Positions 16,427-24,606 of a DNA stretch of 64,000 nucleotides are shown piece after piece. The translations under genes and the position numbers were made by a program. The notes beneath the pieces are model-generated. The model worked only from the letters and a program-made list of their open reading frames with translations, made no database searches and had not been told where the DNA came from. Each line of letters opens with the position of its first letter. Position 1 is the first letter of the stretch. Source of the DNA: Ardenticatenaceae bacterium. GTDB lineage: Bacteria > Chloroflexota > Anaerolineae > Promineifilales > Promineifilaceae. The stretch covers positions 31,832 to 95,831 of the forward strand of contig JACKCD010000022.1 of NCBI GenBank assembly GCA_020634215.1, read 5' to 3'.

Positions 16427-17215
16427 ATGGACGCATTCTACGTCTTTATTATCCGCAACGACGTTTGGATTTATATTCTGTGCGTGTTGGGGTTGTTCTG
16501 GTATGGCAGCGAACTGATTCGCGCCCTGAGCCTTCTACGCCGCGCCATGTTTGGGTTGGAGCGTGAAACGGGGGCACGGCTGCGGAACAATGCCCTGTTC
16601 TTTATCGTGCTTTTGTCGGCTATTGCTGGGTTGGTTTATTATGTCAACAGCAGTATTGCCCCCACGCTAAACCCTACGCTGTTTCGGCTGCCTACTCCCA
16701 CCCCCGACATTTTTGCCACGCCGCTTTCTTCGCCCACGCCATTGGGGACGGTGGAAAACTTGGCCGTGCCAACGCCGGGGCTGGCACCAACGGTCACATT
16801 AGCCAGCCAGCCCAACATTCCGCTGATTGATGAGCCTGTAATTACCGACACGCAGGAGATTGTGGTGGAGGGCACGCCAACGGCCGTTCCCACCCCCTTT
16901 GTCGCCTGCACCCCTGACCTAACCATCACCGGCCCCCGCGACGGAGCCATTGTTTCCAATCTGGTCACCTTCAACGGCACCGTTGACCCACCCAACTTTC
17001 GCTTTTATGAGCTGGCCGCCAATGGCCCACAGACAGACGGCCAGTGGGTATCGCTGCTGGGCACAACGGTCAGCCAATCGGTGCGCAACGGCTTTTTGGG
17101 TGATGCCAACCTGAGCCAGTGGCAGCCGGGGCCTTATTTGGTGCGCTTAACGGCCGTTGACAGCTTTGGCAACCCCATCGGCTCCTGCGTCATCCAGATT
17201 ACCCTAAACCAGTAA
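16427..17215 (+). CDS. Membrane-anchored protein with Thr/Pro linker and Ig-like domain
   Basis: The protein has 262 residues. Two membrane helices (DVWIYILCVLGLFWYGSEL and LFFIVLLSAIAGLVYYV) frame a short Arg-rich loop. A Pro/Thr/Val-rich linker (LPTPTPDIF...) follows, then a C-terminal domain starting at CTPDLTITGPRDGAIVSN and ending PYLVRLTAVDSFGNPIG. The last part resembles the bacterial Ig-like fold that begins 'I..P..G..V.G.V...GTV' and often occurs in Chloroflexota exported proteins. Function unknown. It lies 6 bases after punA and 6 before the glucosidase gene, inside the operon. Confidence 0.7.
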   Translation: MDAFYVFIIRNDVWIYILCVLGLFWYGSELIRALSLLRRAMFGLERETGARLRNNALFFIVLLSAIAGLVYYVNSSIAPTLNPTLFRLPTPTPDIFATPLSSPTPLGTVENLAVPTPGLAPTVTLASQPNIPLIDEPVITDTQEIVVEGTPTAVPTPFVACTPDLTITGPRDGAIVSNLVTFNGTVDPPNFRFYELAANGPQTDGQWVSLLGTTVSQSVRNGFLGDANLSQWQPGPYLVRLTAVDSFGNPIGSCVIQITLNQ

Positions 17216-17221
17216 CGACCC

Positions 17222-19906
17222 ATGAACGACAAACTGCAACAAACAGCCGAATTCCAGCGTCTGCTTCACAACGGCAGTGCCTGGAAGGGATGGGGCACCT
17301 ATGTCAGCGACCGCGCCTGGGGGACGGTGCGCGAAGATTACAGCGCCAACGGCGACGCCTGGGGCTTTTTTCCCCACGAACACGCTCGCAGCCGCGCCTA
17401 TCGCTGGAACGAAGACGGGCTGGCAGGGGTGTGCAACCGCTGGCAAAATTTGTGTCTGGGAATCGCGCTGTGGAACGAACAAGACCCCATTTTGAAGGAA
17501 CGCTTTTTTGGGCTGACGGGGCCGCAGGGCAACCACGGCGAGGATGTAAAGGAGTATTATTTTTACCTTGACGCTACACCGACCCATTCTTACGCCAAAA
17601 TGCTCTACAAATATCCCCAGGTGGCGTACCCCTACGCGGCACTGGAGCAGGCAAACGGCCGTTTAAGCCGCAACGACCCCGAATATGAGCTGATAGACGC
17701 GCTGGGGGATGCCTGGCGGCAGCAGCGGTATTTTGATGTGTTTGTGGAGTATGCCAAAGCGACACCAACCGACATTTTGTGCCGCATAACGGCCGTTAAT
17801 CGCGCCCCCGACCCCGCCCCACTCCACATTTTGCCCCACATCTGGTTTCGCAACGACTGGTCGTGGGGGCACCCAAACCGCCCCAAACCCACCCTGCACC
17901 GTTTGGGAAACCAGGGAGAAGGGATAACGGCCGTTTCCACCACCCACCGCCACCTGCGCCCACGCTACTGGTACACCCGGCTGCTGGGCACAGACGTGGC
18001 CGCCCCGCTGCACATTTGCGACAACGAAACCAACTACGAGCGGCTGTTTGGCGTGCCAAACCAGGGGAGGTATGTGAAGGATGGCATTCATGAGGCGGTA
18101 GTAAACGGCCGTTTTGACCGCACCAGCCCCGACCATAACGGCACAAAAGCGGCCGTTGATTACCGCGCCCTCGTCCCCGCCGGAGCCAGCCTCACTGTTG
18201 AAGTCCGTCTAACCACCGAACCCACTACGGCTCCGTTTGCCACCTTCGACACCGTTTTTGCCCAGCGGCTGGCCGAAGCCGATGAATTTTACGCCGCCCT
18301 ACAGCCCGCCACGCTCAGCGACGATGGCAAAAATGTGCAGCGGCAGGCATTGGCCGGGCTGCTGTGGAACAAGCAATTTTATCATTATGGGGTGGAACTG
18401 TGGCTCGATGGCGACCCGGCCGGCCCCAAACCACCCGCCAGCCGCAAAAACGGCCGTAATGCCCACTGGCCTCACCTCGACAACCTTGATGTCATCTCCA
18501 TGCCCGACAAATGGGAATATCCCTGGTATGCCGTTTGGGACCTCGCCTTCCACACCATCCCCCTCGCCATGATTGACCCCTTTTTCGCCAAAGAGCAGCT
18601 TTTGCTTTTTTTGCGCGAATGGTACATGCACCCCAACGGCCAAATCCCCGCCTACGAATGGTCATTTGGCGATGTCAACCCACCGGTTCACGCCTGGGCC
18701 GTTTGGCGCGTTTACAAAATTGACCGCAACCTGATGGGTAAAGCGGATGTCGCCTTTCTGGAAAAAGCATTCCACAAGCTGCTGCTCAACTTTACCTGGT
18801 GGGTCAATCGCAAAGATGCCAGCGACAGCAACATTTTTGAAGGGGGCTTTTTGGGGCTAGACAACATTGGTGTATTTGACCGCAGCACCCCGCTGCCCGA
18901 CGGTGGCTTTATTGAGCAGGCCGATGGCACCGCCTGGATGGGGATGTACTGCCTCAACATGCTGGCAATTGCCCTGGAACTGGCGCGGCACAACCCGGCC
19001 TACGAGGATATTGCCACCAAGTTTTTTGAGCATTTTATCTACATCGCCAACGCCATTAACCGCACCTATGGGCAAGGGGATGGGGTATATGCCGAGGGGA
19101 CGGGGCTTTGGGATGAAGCGGATGGGTTTTACTACGACCTCATCCGCCATCCAGACGGCAGCCAAATTCCTATGAAGCTGCGCTCATTCGTAGGGTTAAT
19201 TCCGCTGTATGCGGTGGAAACATTGGAGCCGGAACTGCTGCAAATGCTGCCCAGCTTCCAAAGCCGCCTCAACTGGTTTATCAAAAACCGACCCAATCTA
19301 GTGGCAAATGTGGCCTCGCTGGTAGAGCCAGGAGAAAACGGCCGTTTTCTCCTCTCCCTGGTCAACCGCCGCAAGCTGGAACGCATACTCACCCGCATGT
19401 TCGACCCCACCCAATTTTTGTCCGACTACGGCCTCCGCGCTCTGTCCAAAGAATATGCCGCCACACCGTTTCGCCTACGCGTGGGCGACCAGCTCCATAC
19501 CGTGGGCTATGAGCCGGCCGAATCGAGCAGCGGCATGTTTGGCGGCAACTCCAACTGGCGCGGCCCCATCTGGTTTCCGGTCAACTATTTGATGATCGAA
19601 TCGCTGCAAAAGTACCACCATTACTTTGGCGACAACTTCCAGGTGGAGCTGCCAACCGGCTCAAACCGCTGGGTGAACCTTGACCAGGCGGCAGCGGCGC
19701 TGGGGCAGCGATTAACTCGTCTTTTTTTGCGTGATGCGGGGGGAAAACGGCCGTTTTATGCCAGCAATGGCCTCTTCCAAACTGACCCCCACTGGCGCGA
19801 CTACATCCTGTTTTACGAATATTTCCACGGCGACAATGGCGCGGGGCTGGGCGCCAGCCACCAAACCGGCTGGACGGCATTGGTTGCCAAGCTGCTGCAA
19901 GCGTAA
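17222..19906 (+). CDS. GH63/MGH1-type glucosidase
   Basis: The protein has 894 residues and no signal peptide. WGTYVSDRAWGTVREDYS, WGFFPHEHARSRAYRWNEDG, GNHGEDVKEYYFYLDATPTH and YAKMLYKYPQ are near-invariant in a large family of cytoplasmic glucosidases of clan GH-G (GH63 C-terminal-type (alpha/alpha)6 barrel). The barrel region contains MPDKWEYPWYAVWDLAFH, ADGTAWMGMYCLNML and NSNWRGPIWFPVNYL. The expected acid and base are Asp/Glu in YPWYAVWDLAF and DEADGFYYD. It probably hydrolyses an alpha-glucoside such as a compatible solute or oligosaccharide. It is the last gene of the recombinase-punA operon and is followed by a strong terminator. Confidence 0.88.
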   Translation: MNDKLQQTAEFQRLLHNGSAWKGWGTYVSDRAWGTVREDYSANGDAWGFFPHEHARSRAYRWNEDGLAGVCNRWQNLCLGIALWNEQDPILKERFFGLTGPQGNHGEDVKEYYFYLDATPTHSYAKMLYKYPQVAYPYAALEQANGRLSRNDPEYELIDALGDAWRQQRYFDVFVEYAKATPTDILCRITAVNRAPDPAPLHILPHIWFRNDWSWGHPNRPKPTLHRLGNQGEGITAVSTTHRHLRPRYWYTRLLGTDVAAPLHICDNETNYERLFGVPNQGRYVKDGIHEAVVNGRFDRTSPDHNGTKAAVDYRALVPAGASLTVEVRLTTEPTTAPFATFDTVFAQRLAEADEFYAALQPATLSDDGKNVQRQALAGLLWNKQFYHYGVELWLDGDPAGPKPPASRKNGRNAHWPHLDNLDVISMPDKWEYPWYAVWDLAFHTIPLAMIDPFFAKEQLLLFLREWYMHPNGQIPAYEWSFGDVNPPVHAWAVWRVYKIDRNLMGKADVAFLEKAFHKLLLNFTWWVNRKDASDSNIFEGGFLGLDNIGVFDRSTPLPDGGFIEQADGTAWMGMYCLNMLAIALELARHNPAYEDIATKFFEHFIYIANAINRTYGQGDGVYAEGTGLWDEADGFYYDLIRHPDGSQIPMKLRSFVGLIPLYAVETLEPELLQMLPSFQSRLNWFIKNRPNLVANVASLVEPGENGRFLLSLVNRRKLERILTRMFDPTQFLSDYGLRALSKEYAATPFRLRVGDQLHTVGYEPAESSSGMFGGNSNWRGPIWFPVNYLMIESLQKYHHYFGDNFQVELPTGSNRWVNLDQAAAALGQRLTRLFLRDAGGKRPFYASNGLFQTDPHWRDYILFYEYFHGDNGAGLGASHQTGWTALVAKLLQA

Positions 19907-19907
19907 C

Positions 19908-19949
19908 GCAAAAACACCCAGGCTGGCAACCAAACCTGGGTGTTTTGCA
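19908..19949. terminator. Bidirectional hairpin terminator
   Basis: CAAAAACACCCAGG (from 19909) pairs with CCTGGGTGTTTTG (19935-19947). The stem is GC-rich at its tip with A and T runs on the two sides. It sits between the convergent glucosidase and the minus-strand gene at 19979. Confidence 0.85.
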
Positions 19950-19978
19950 AACGACAAACGGCCGTTACGCTACAAAAC

Positions 19979-20353
19979 CTACCCAAAGAAGCGGGGATCG
20001 TCATCCCCTTCGTCAAACTCCTCTTCTTCCTCTTCCTCCGTCAGCTCCAAAGGAAGCGACACCCACAGTTGCAGCAGTGGCCCCTCGTCAAGCTCCTGCA
20101 AACGCAGTGCCACCACATCAACCTGCTGCCGCATCCGCATATCGTCGGGGTAGTCAAGCCGTACCGGCCGACCCTCCTGCCACGCCCGCTGCGAACGCTC
20201 CTGGATGCCAAGACCGTTCATGGTACGCAGTTGACACACAGCTACAATTTTGTCATCAGGCCCCTCGTGGATGGACTGCAGCCACGGCTGGGGGCTTGGT
20301 TGAAAGTCGGGGGTTGGACCTTCAATGATGGTTATCAATTCTGGTTCTTTCAC
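19979..20353 (-). CDS. Conserved-looking small acidic protein
   Basis: A GTG at 20353 preceded by AAAGGTG gives about 124 residues. A TTG at 20374 is an alternative. The body (EPELITIIEGPTPDFQPSPQ, WLQSIHEGPDDKIVAVCQLR) is followed by a run of seven Glu and a DEGDDDPRFFG tail. It is soluble with no known domain. Similar short proteins with this EGPTPDF opening seem familiar from Chloroflexota, but I cannot name a family. The region uses codons like its neighbours. Confidence 0.6.
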   Translation of the reverse strand: MKEPELITIIEGPTPDFQPSPQPWLQSIHEGPDDKIVAVCQLRTMNGLGIQERSQRAWQEGRPVRLDYPDDMRMRQQVDVVALRLQELDEGPLLQLWVSLPLELTEEEEEEEFDEGDDDPRFFG

Positions 20354-20716
20354 GATGACCAACACCTTTAGCAAAGATTTTTAATAAGCATATACTACTT
20401 TCACAATGGCAAGTTGACAACCCATTCTTACACAATATCAACGCTGAATTTAAGCCTTTTTCCCTCTGAATCTCCTTTGATTTTCACGTCCAGTTAATGC
20501 CGAATCCACCCAGCCTATGGCATTATTGAGGAAAGATAGCGTCATAAGCTGAGGCATTCTGCTACCATGAGCTGCCCATTGGGAGACCAGGAATAGAACC
20601 TAACTCTCAGGTGTGAAATCGGCGTAAATTATTCTCTCAGCGCATTATCGTAAGTTTCATCACAACCTTTCACGCTTATCGTCTGCCCATATCGGTGCGC
20701 GAAAGCAAGATACATT
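20354..20716. other. Intergenic region without recognised genes
   Basis: The 363 bases separate two divergent genes and presumably hold both promoters. No hairpin of the heptamer type, no AACGGCCGTT and no RNA gene was recognised. Confidence 0.55.
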
Positions 20717-21973
20717 ATGGACGAGCAAATTTTAGAAGCGATTCGTTACTTTGAGGCAGGCAACAAACAGGATGCCCAGAAACAGCTTGCTCTGGCCTTG
20801 AAAACAGACCCAGAGAATGAGTATGCCTGGCTATGGATGGCACTGACACTGGAAGATGACCCGGTGCGAAAGCGGGCATGTCTGGAGAAAGTGCTGGCGC
20901 TAAACCCACAAAACAGCAAAGCCAACCAGATGCTCCACGGCCTAAAGGGTCACAACGGATTTGTGGAAAAAGTGGCTCCAGTACCGCAAGCGGCACCTGC
21001 GGTTGCTGTCAGCCAGCCAGCCAGTGAAGCAACCCTGGTTGAGGCTCCCGCCTTTGTTGCCGCGCCATATAGCGATGATCCCATTCAGTGGGATGAATCA
21101 TTTGAAGATGACATGGAGGGGATGGGGGAAGAAACGGCCGTTTTTACCAACACCATTGACCCCTACGATCAGGTAGACGAGCTCCTGGAACCCAACCCCG
21201 ATCCGCACGAACAGTTAGCTGAAAGCAGCACGCCACCCAAACGTTTCAATTTCCGCAAACTGCTCATCATTGTTGGTGTTATCATCTTCGCCTCGGCACT
21301 CTACGCCGTTTCCGTGCTGCTGCTGGTCAAGGATGATTTGCTGGGTACCCCTGTGGCGGAAAACATTGCCGTTACCTTAATAGACCCGACTGCTACCAGC
21401 GACCCAACGGCCACCACCGAACCAACGGCCGTTCCCGTCATCATCAGCGAACCCACCACCGTTCCCACTGCTACCACCGAGCCAACAGCCACGCCGGAAC
21501 CGACGGCCACAGCAACTGTGGAACCGACGGCGATAGAAACGGCCGTTGTTGAACCAACCACCACCGCCAACACCCAAACCTATCTGCAAACCGCCCGCGA
21601 CACCGCCGCGCCACTGCAAACCGCCCTCACCCAAATCATTCAACTGGTTGCCGAGGTAGATTTTGCCAACGAGGAGTGGAAAAGCGACCTGTTGGCCGCT
21701 ACAGAAGCCGTCAACACTGCCCACAACGAAATCAAGTTGCTGACCCCGCCTGCCGAAGCCCAAGCCACTCACGACCAACTGCTTGCCACCAGCGGTGAAT
21801 GCCACGCCGCCGCTACCTATTTGGAAGAAGGTACTAACAATAACGACATCGAGGCGATGCAGCCGGCCGCCGCGCACCTCACCAACTGCCGCGATGGACT
21901 GGATGACTTAACGGCCGTTTGGAACACACTGCCCATTGATGTCAACACTGCCACCCCGGAAAGCGGCGGCTAA
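20717..21973 (+). CDS. TPR-domain membrane protein with Thr/Pro/Glu linker
   Basis: The protein has 418 residues. Residues 1-75 form two TPR-like helical pairs (AIRYFEAGNKQDAQKQLALA, YAWLWMALTLEDDPVRKRAC, LEKVLALNPQNSKA), a module common at the N-terminus of Chloroflexota membrane proteins. A cytoplasmic linker leads to one helix (LLIIVGVIIFASALYAVSVL). Outside is a 70-residue linker of TEPTA/TATPEPT repeats and a helical C-terminal domain (TYLQTARDTAAPLQTALTQI...) with two Cys (GECHAA, LTNCRDG) that may pair. Function unknown. Three AACGGCCGTT copies encode TAV within the low-complexity linker region and beyond. Confidence 0.75.
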   Translation: MDEQILEAIRYFEAGNKQDAQKQLALALKTDPENEYAWLWMALTLEDDPVRKRACLEKVLALNPQNSKANQMLHGLKGHNGFVEKVAPVPQAAPAVAVSQPASEATLVEAPAFVAAPYSDDPIQWDESFEDDMEGMGEETAVFTNTIDPYDQVDELLEPNPDPHEQLAESSTPPKRFNFRKLLIIVGVIIFASALYAVSVLLLVKDDLLGTPVAENIAVTLIDPTATSDPTATTEPTAVPVIISEPTTVPTATTEPTATPEPTATATVEPTAIETAVVEPTTTANTQTYLQTARDTAAPLQTALTQIIQLVAEVDFANEEWKSDLLAATEAVNTAHNEIKLLTPPAEAQATHDQLLATSGECHAAATYLEEGTNNNDIEAMQPAAAHLTNCRDGLDDLTAVWNTLPIDVNTATPESGG

Positions 21974-22003
21974 GACATCCTTTGCGGAGCAAGCAATCGC
22001 CAT

Positions 22004-23065
22004 TTATTCATTGCCCCAACGCGCCATGCCTCCCGCGAGAGCAGCCAGCGCTGCCAACTGCTCTCGCGTTCCCAGCACAATCATCTCATCTCCGGCCTCC
22101 AGCCGCGTCTCGCCGGTTGGGTTAACGGTTGACCCAGTAGCATGGCGCAAAATGGCAATGAGCAGCACATTCAGCCGCTTGCGAATATCGGCTTCGGCCA
22201 GCGTTTGCCCCACCAGCACCGAATTAGGCGCAATAATTAGCTCCTCCATCCACAACTCTCGCCCGCCATCCAGTGTCACAACATCCAAAAAGTCAGCCAC
22301 GTTAGGGCGAACAGCAATGTTTGCCATGTGCCGCCCACCAATCTGGTAAGGTGACACGATCCGATTGGCTCCAGCCAGACGCATCTTGGCAGCGTTCGTT
22401 TCGGTGCTGCGAGCAATAATAAACAAACCATTATTTAACGCCCGTGCCGACAACACAACAAACAAGTTAGTGGCATCATCACCCGTGCAAACCAGTAACC
22501 CCCATGCCTGTTCAATCCCGGCTCCGTGCAGCGTCTCATCATTGGTAGAGTCCCCATTTAGCACCAAAAAACCGGCTTCTAACGCTTGCTGGATACGCAC
22601 CTCATCTCGTTCTAGAACAAGTACCTGGCGCTGCCCCATGTCACTGAGGCTCCTGGCAGCACTCGCGCCAACACGACCATACCCACAAATAATCACGTGG
22701 TCTTTTAACTTGTTAATTTCCCGCATCAGCCGTCGCCTCCGAAAATCGCCGCCTATGCTGGCGGAAAGCAAATATTCCAGCCCAAATGCCAGATAAAAGG
22801 CACCGAGCAAAATGAGCAAGGTGGTAAATAAACGGCCGTTATCATCCAACGGCCGCACCTCCCCAAACCCCACCGTCGTCAACGTGATCGCCGTCATAAA
22901 AAAAGCATCGCTAAACGACCACCCCTCAAGCCACATATACCCCGCCGTGCCCAGGCCAAACAGCACAAAGGGAATGACAATCAAAGCCCAAACGCGGCGA
23001 CTCCAGGTAAATGGCAGCCACCCTACCGTTGATGAACGTCCTATTTTGCTTCCGGCCATAGCCAC
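22004..23065 (-). CDS. Two-helix potassium channel with RCK (TrkA-N/TrkA-C) domains
   Basis: The protein has 353 residues. Helix 1 is VWALIVIPFVLFGLGTAGYM, the pore helix and filter are ITLTTVGFGE, and helix 2 is LFTTLLILLGAFYLAFGLEY. TVGFG is a slightly relaxed K+ selectivity filter (TVGYG/TVGFG). The RCK domain follows with VIICGYGRVGASAARSL (Rossmann nucleotide site), and a TrkA-C domain ends the protein (MEELIIAPNSVLVGQTLAEA). This is an MthK-like ligand-gated K+ channel. Its start overlaps the end of the phosphotransferase-like gene by 25 bases, so the two are coupled. Confidence 0.93.
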   Translation of the reverse strand: MAMAGSKIGRSSTVGWLPFTWSRRVWALIVIPFVLFGLGTAGYMWLEGWSFSDAFFMTAITLTTVGFGEVRPLDDNGRLFTTLLILLGAFYLAFGLEYLLSASIGGDFRRRRLMREINKLKDHVIICGYGRVGASAARSLSDMGQRQVLVLERDEVRIQQALEAGFLVLNGDSTNDETLHGAGIEQAWGLLVCTGDDATNLFVVLSARALNNGLFIIARSTETNAAKMRLAGANRIVSPYQIGGRHMANIAVRPNVADFLDVVTLDGGRELWMEELIIAPNSVLVGQTLAEADIRKRLNVLLIAILRHATGSTVNPTGETRLEAGDEMIVLGTREQLAALAALAGGMARWGNE

Positions 23066-24024
23066 CCCTCCAAATCAGCCAAGTTGTTAATCACAGGCCG
23101 GTCGTCTAGCCGCCAAACATGGTCAATGATAGCCGCACCAAAGCGGTGCAAGCATGTGTAAGCCAGCATTCGCCGACCAAAAGCCGCATTCAGAGCAATG
23201 GCTGGATCATAACTGCCGAGAATTGAGCGAAACAGCGGCAGGTTACGGTTGCACAGCCCATACCACAGTGCTACCCATTCATACCCCACCGTTCCCACCT
23301 CGGCATCGGCCCAGTCAATGAGGGCAGAGATGGAAAAACGGCCGTTTTCTTCCACCAGCAGTAAATGATCCTCTGTCAAATCCGCATGGAGCAAACAAAG
23401 CCGTTCATCGGCACACAGCAGCGGCATCATCGTCGCCAAAAATTGCTCCACCTCGGCAATGACTTGGGGCGGCAAGCTCCCCCGCTGCCGCAGTTCGTCA
23501 CCAATCGCCGCCTGCCGCCGCCGTAAAAAGCGGTGCCAGGCTGCTGGCCGGGTATCAAATGCCTGCAGACTAGCCAGCGGTGTGGCATGAACTTCGCGCA
23601 ACATCTCCCCTAGTTCCTGCCCCAATTGCCGTTCACTATACCGCTCCAACTGCTGGTACAGCTCCCGAATCGGCTCGCCGGGGCAAAACGACAGCAGTAA
23701 ATACGGCCAATCCAGCTGATCCCGATACACGCCAGACCCCAATAGGCGCGGCATCTGCGCCAGCCGCCCCGTCAACTGCTGATATACTTCGCATTCGCGG
23801 GCAAAATCGTGCGGCAGCATGGGTGGGTAAATTTTGACCACCGTTCCTTCATTCACCACAAATACAGCGCAGGTACCAGGATAACCCGCCTCGACTGTAT
23901 TCACCGACAGCCCGACCTGCTGGCAAATGCGGTAAATGATGGGGAGCCAAACGGCCGTTTCCGTAAACAACCCACCCCACACCTCCCAATCCATCCTGTT
24001 CGGCAAAAACATCGTCCGTTCCAT
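23041..24024 (-). CDS. Aminoglycoside phosphotransferase-like kinase
   Basis: From the ATG at 24024 (MERTMFLPNRMDWEVW) the protein has 327 residues. The nucleotide-binding lobe has VFVVNEGTVVKIYPP. The catalytic loop is LLHADLTEDHLLL (Brenner-type H-x-D with Asp as base), and the metal-binding motif is ALIDWADAEVGTVGYEWVAL. These are hallmarks of the APH/choline-kinase superfamily. Members phosphorylate aminoglycosides, choline, homoserine, fructosamine and others, so drug resistance should not be assumed. It is cotranscribed with the K+ channel gene. Confidence 0.85.
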   Translation of the reverse strand: MERTMFLPNRMDWEVWGGLFTETAVWLPIIYRICQQVGLSVNTVEAGYPGTCAVFVVNEGTVVKIYPPMLPHDFARECEVYQQLTGRLAQMPRLLGSGVYRDQLDWPYLLLSFCPGEPIRELYQQLERYSERQLGQELGEMLREVHATPLASLQAFDTRPAAWHRFLRRRQAAIGDELRQRGSLPPQVIAEVEQFLATMMPLLCADERLCLLHADLTEDHLLLVEENGRFSISALIDWADAEVGTVGYEWVALWYGLCNRNLPLFRSILGSYDPAIALNAAFGRRMLAYTCLHRFGAAIIDHVWRLDDRPVINNLADLEGWLWPEAK

Positions 24025-24097
24025 CAATCTATTCCTCGCATCGAAACACAAGATTTTGCGTCTCTACCGCTACTGGTTATCATTGTTGACAATATTA

Positions 24098-24567
24098 CAC
24101 AGAGTTGCACAGAGAAGACACAGAGACTCACAGAGTTTTGGGGCTAACAATGAGAATCAACGAGTTAACTCATCGAATCATCGGAGCAGCGATTGAGGTA
24201 CACAAACATCTAGGTCCAGGTTTACTCGAATCAGCCTATGAAACCTGCCTAGCCTTTGAACTTGAACAAAGAGTCTTATCTGTTGAAAGACAAAGGCCTG
24301 TCCCAATTATTTACAAGGAAATCAAACTCGATCACGGTTATCGTATTGATCTCTTTGTCAATAATTCCGGCATTCTGGAACTAAAATCCATTGATCAGAT
24401 ACTCCCTGTTCACGAAGCTCAAATACTGTCATACATGAAGTTTGCCCAATGTAAAACAGGTCTCCTCTTTAATTTCAACGTTTTGCTCCTCAAAACCGGC
24501 GGTATTCACCGCTTTGTCCTCTAAATCCCCTCTGTGCCTCTCTGTGTCTTCTCTGCGAAACTCTATG
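24098..24567. mobile_element. Putative GxxExxY element with mirrored CACAGAG arrays
   Basis: CACAGAG occurs at 24098, 24108, 24119 and 24129, with starts 10, 11 and 10 bp apart. The reverse complement CTCTGTG or a one-base variant occurs at 24530, 24540, 24551 and 24561, again 10, 11 and 10 apart. The GxxExxY gene fills the space between the two arrays. The spacing puts the four sites on one face of the DNA helix, as for cooperative protein binding. A gene-less copy of the same architecture lies at 43218-43317. Confidence 0.65.
24150..24524 (+). CDS. GxxExxY family protein (PD-(D/E)XK-like)
   Basis: From ATG 24150 the protein has 124 residues (MRINELTHRIIGAAIEVHKH). An ATG 45 bases upstream would read through the CACAGAG array. 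The name-giving motif is GLLESAYE. The following VPIIYKEIKL...YRIDLFVNNSGILELKSID has the D-x(n)-E-x-K layout of the PD-(D/E)XK nuclease superfamily, and HEAQILSYMKF ends the core. The family is widespread and patchily distributed, its role is unsettled, and nuclease or homing activity is inferred. The gene sits exactly between two mirrored heptamer arrays. Confidence 0.9.
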   Translation: MRINELTHRIIGAAIEVHKHLGPGLLESAYETCLAFELEQRVLSVERQRPVPIIYKEIKLDHGYRIDLFVNNSGILELKSIDQILPVHEAQILSYMKFAQCKTGLLFNFNVLLLKTGGIHRFVL

Positions 24568-24606
24568 AAACGTTTTAATAAAACCATTATCCACTTGGAG
24601 GAACTA

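Noticed and set aside
23041..24024. Aminoglycoside resistance gene
   Set aside because: Only superfamily motifs are visible; context (operon with a K+ channel) gives no support for drug resistance.
24098..24135. CACAGAG array as a CRISPR repeat set
   Set aside because: Units are 7 bp with 3-4 bp gaps and no spacers; there are no cas genes.
24442..24606. N-terminal extension of the aldehyde dehydrogenase
   Set aside because: The extension translates the CTCTGTG array and overlaps the GxxExxY gene; GGAGG at 24598 and family alignment support ATG 24607.
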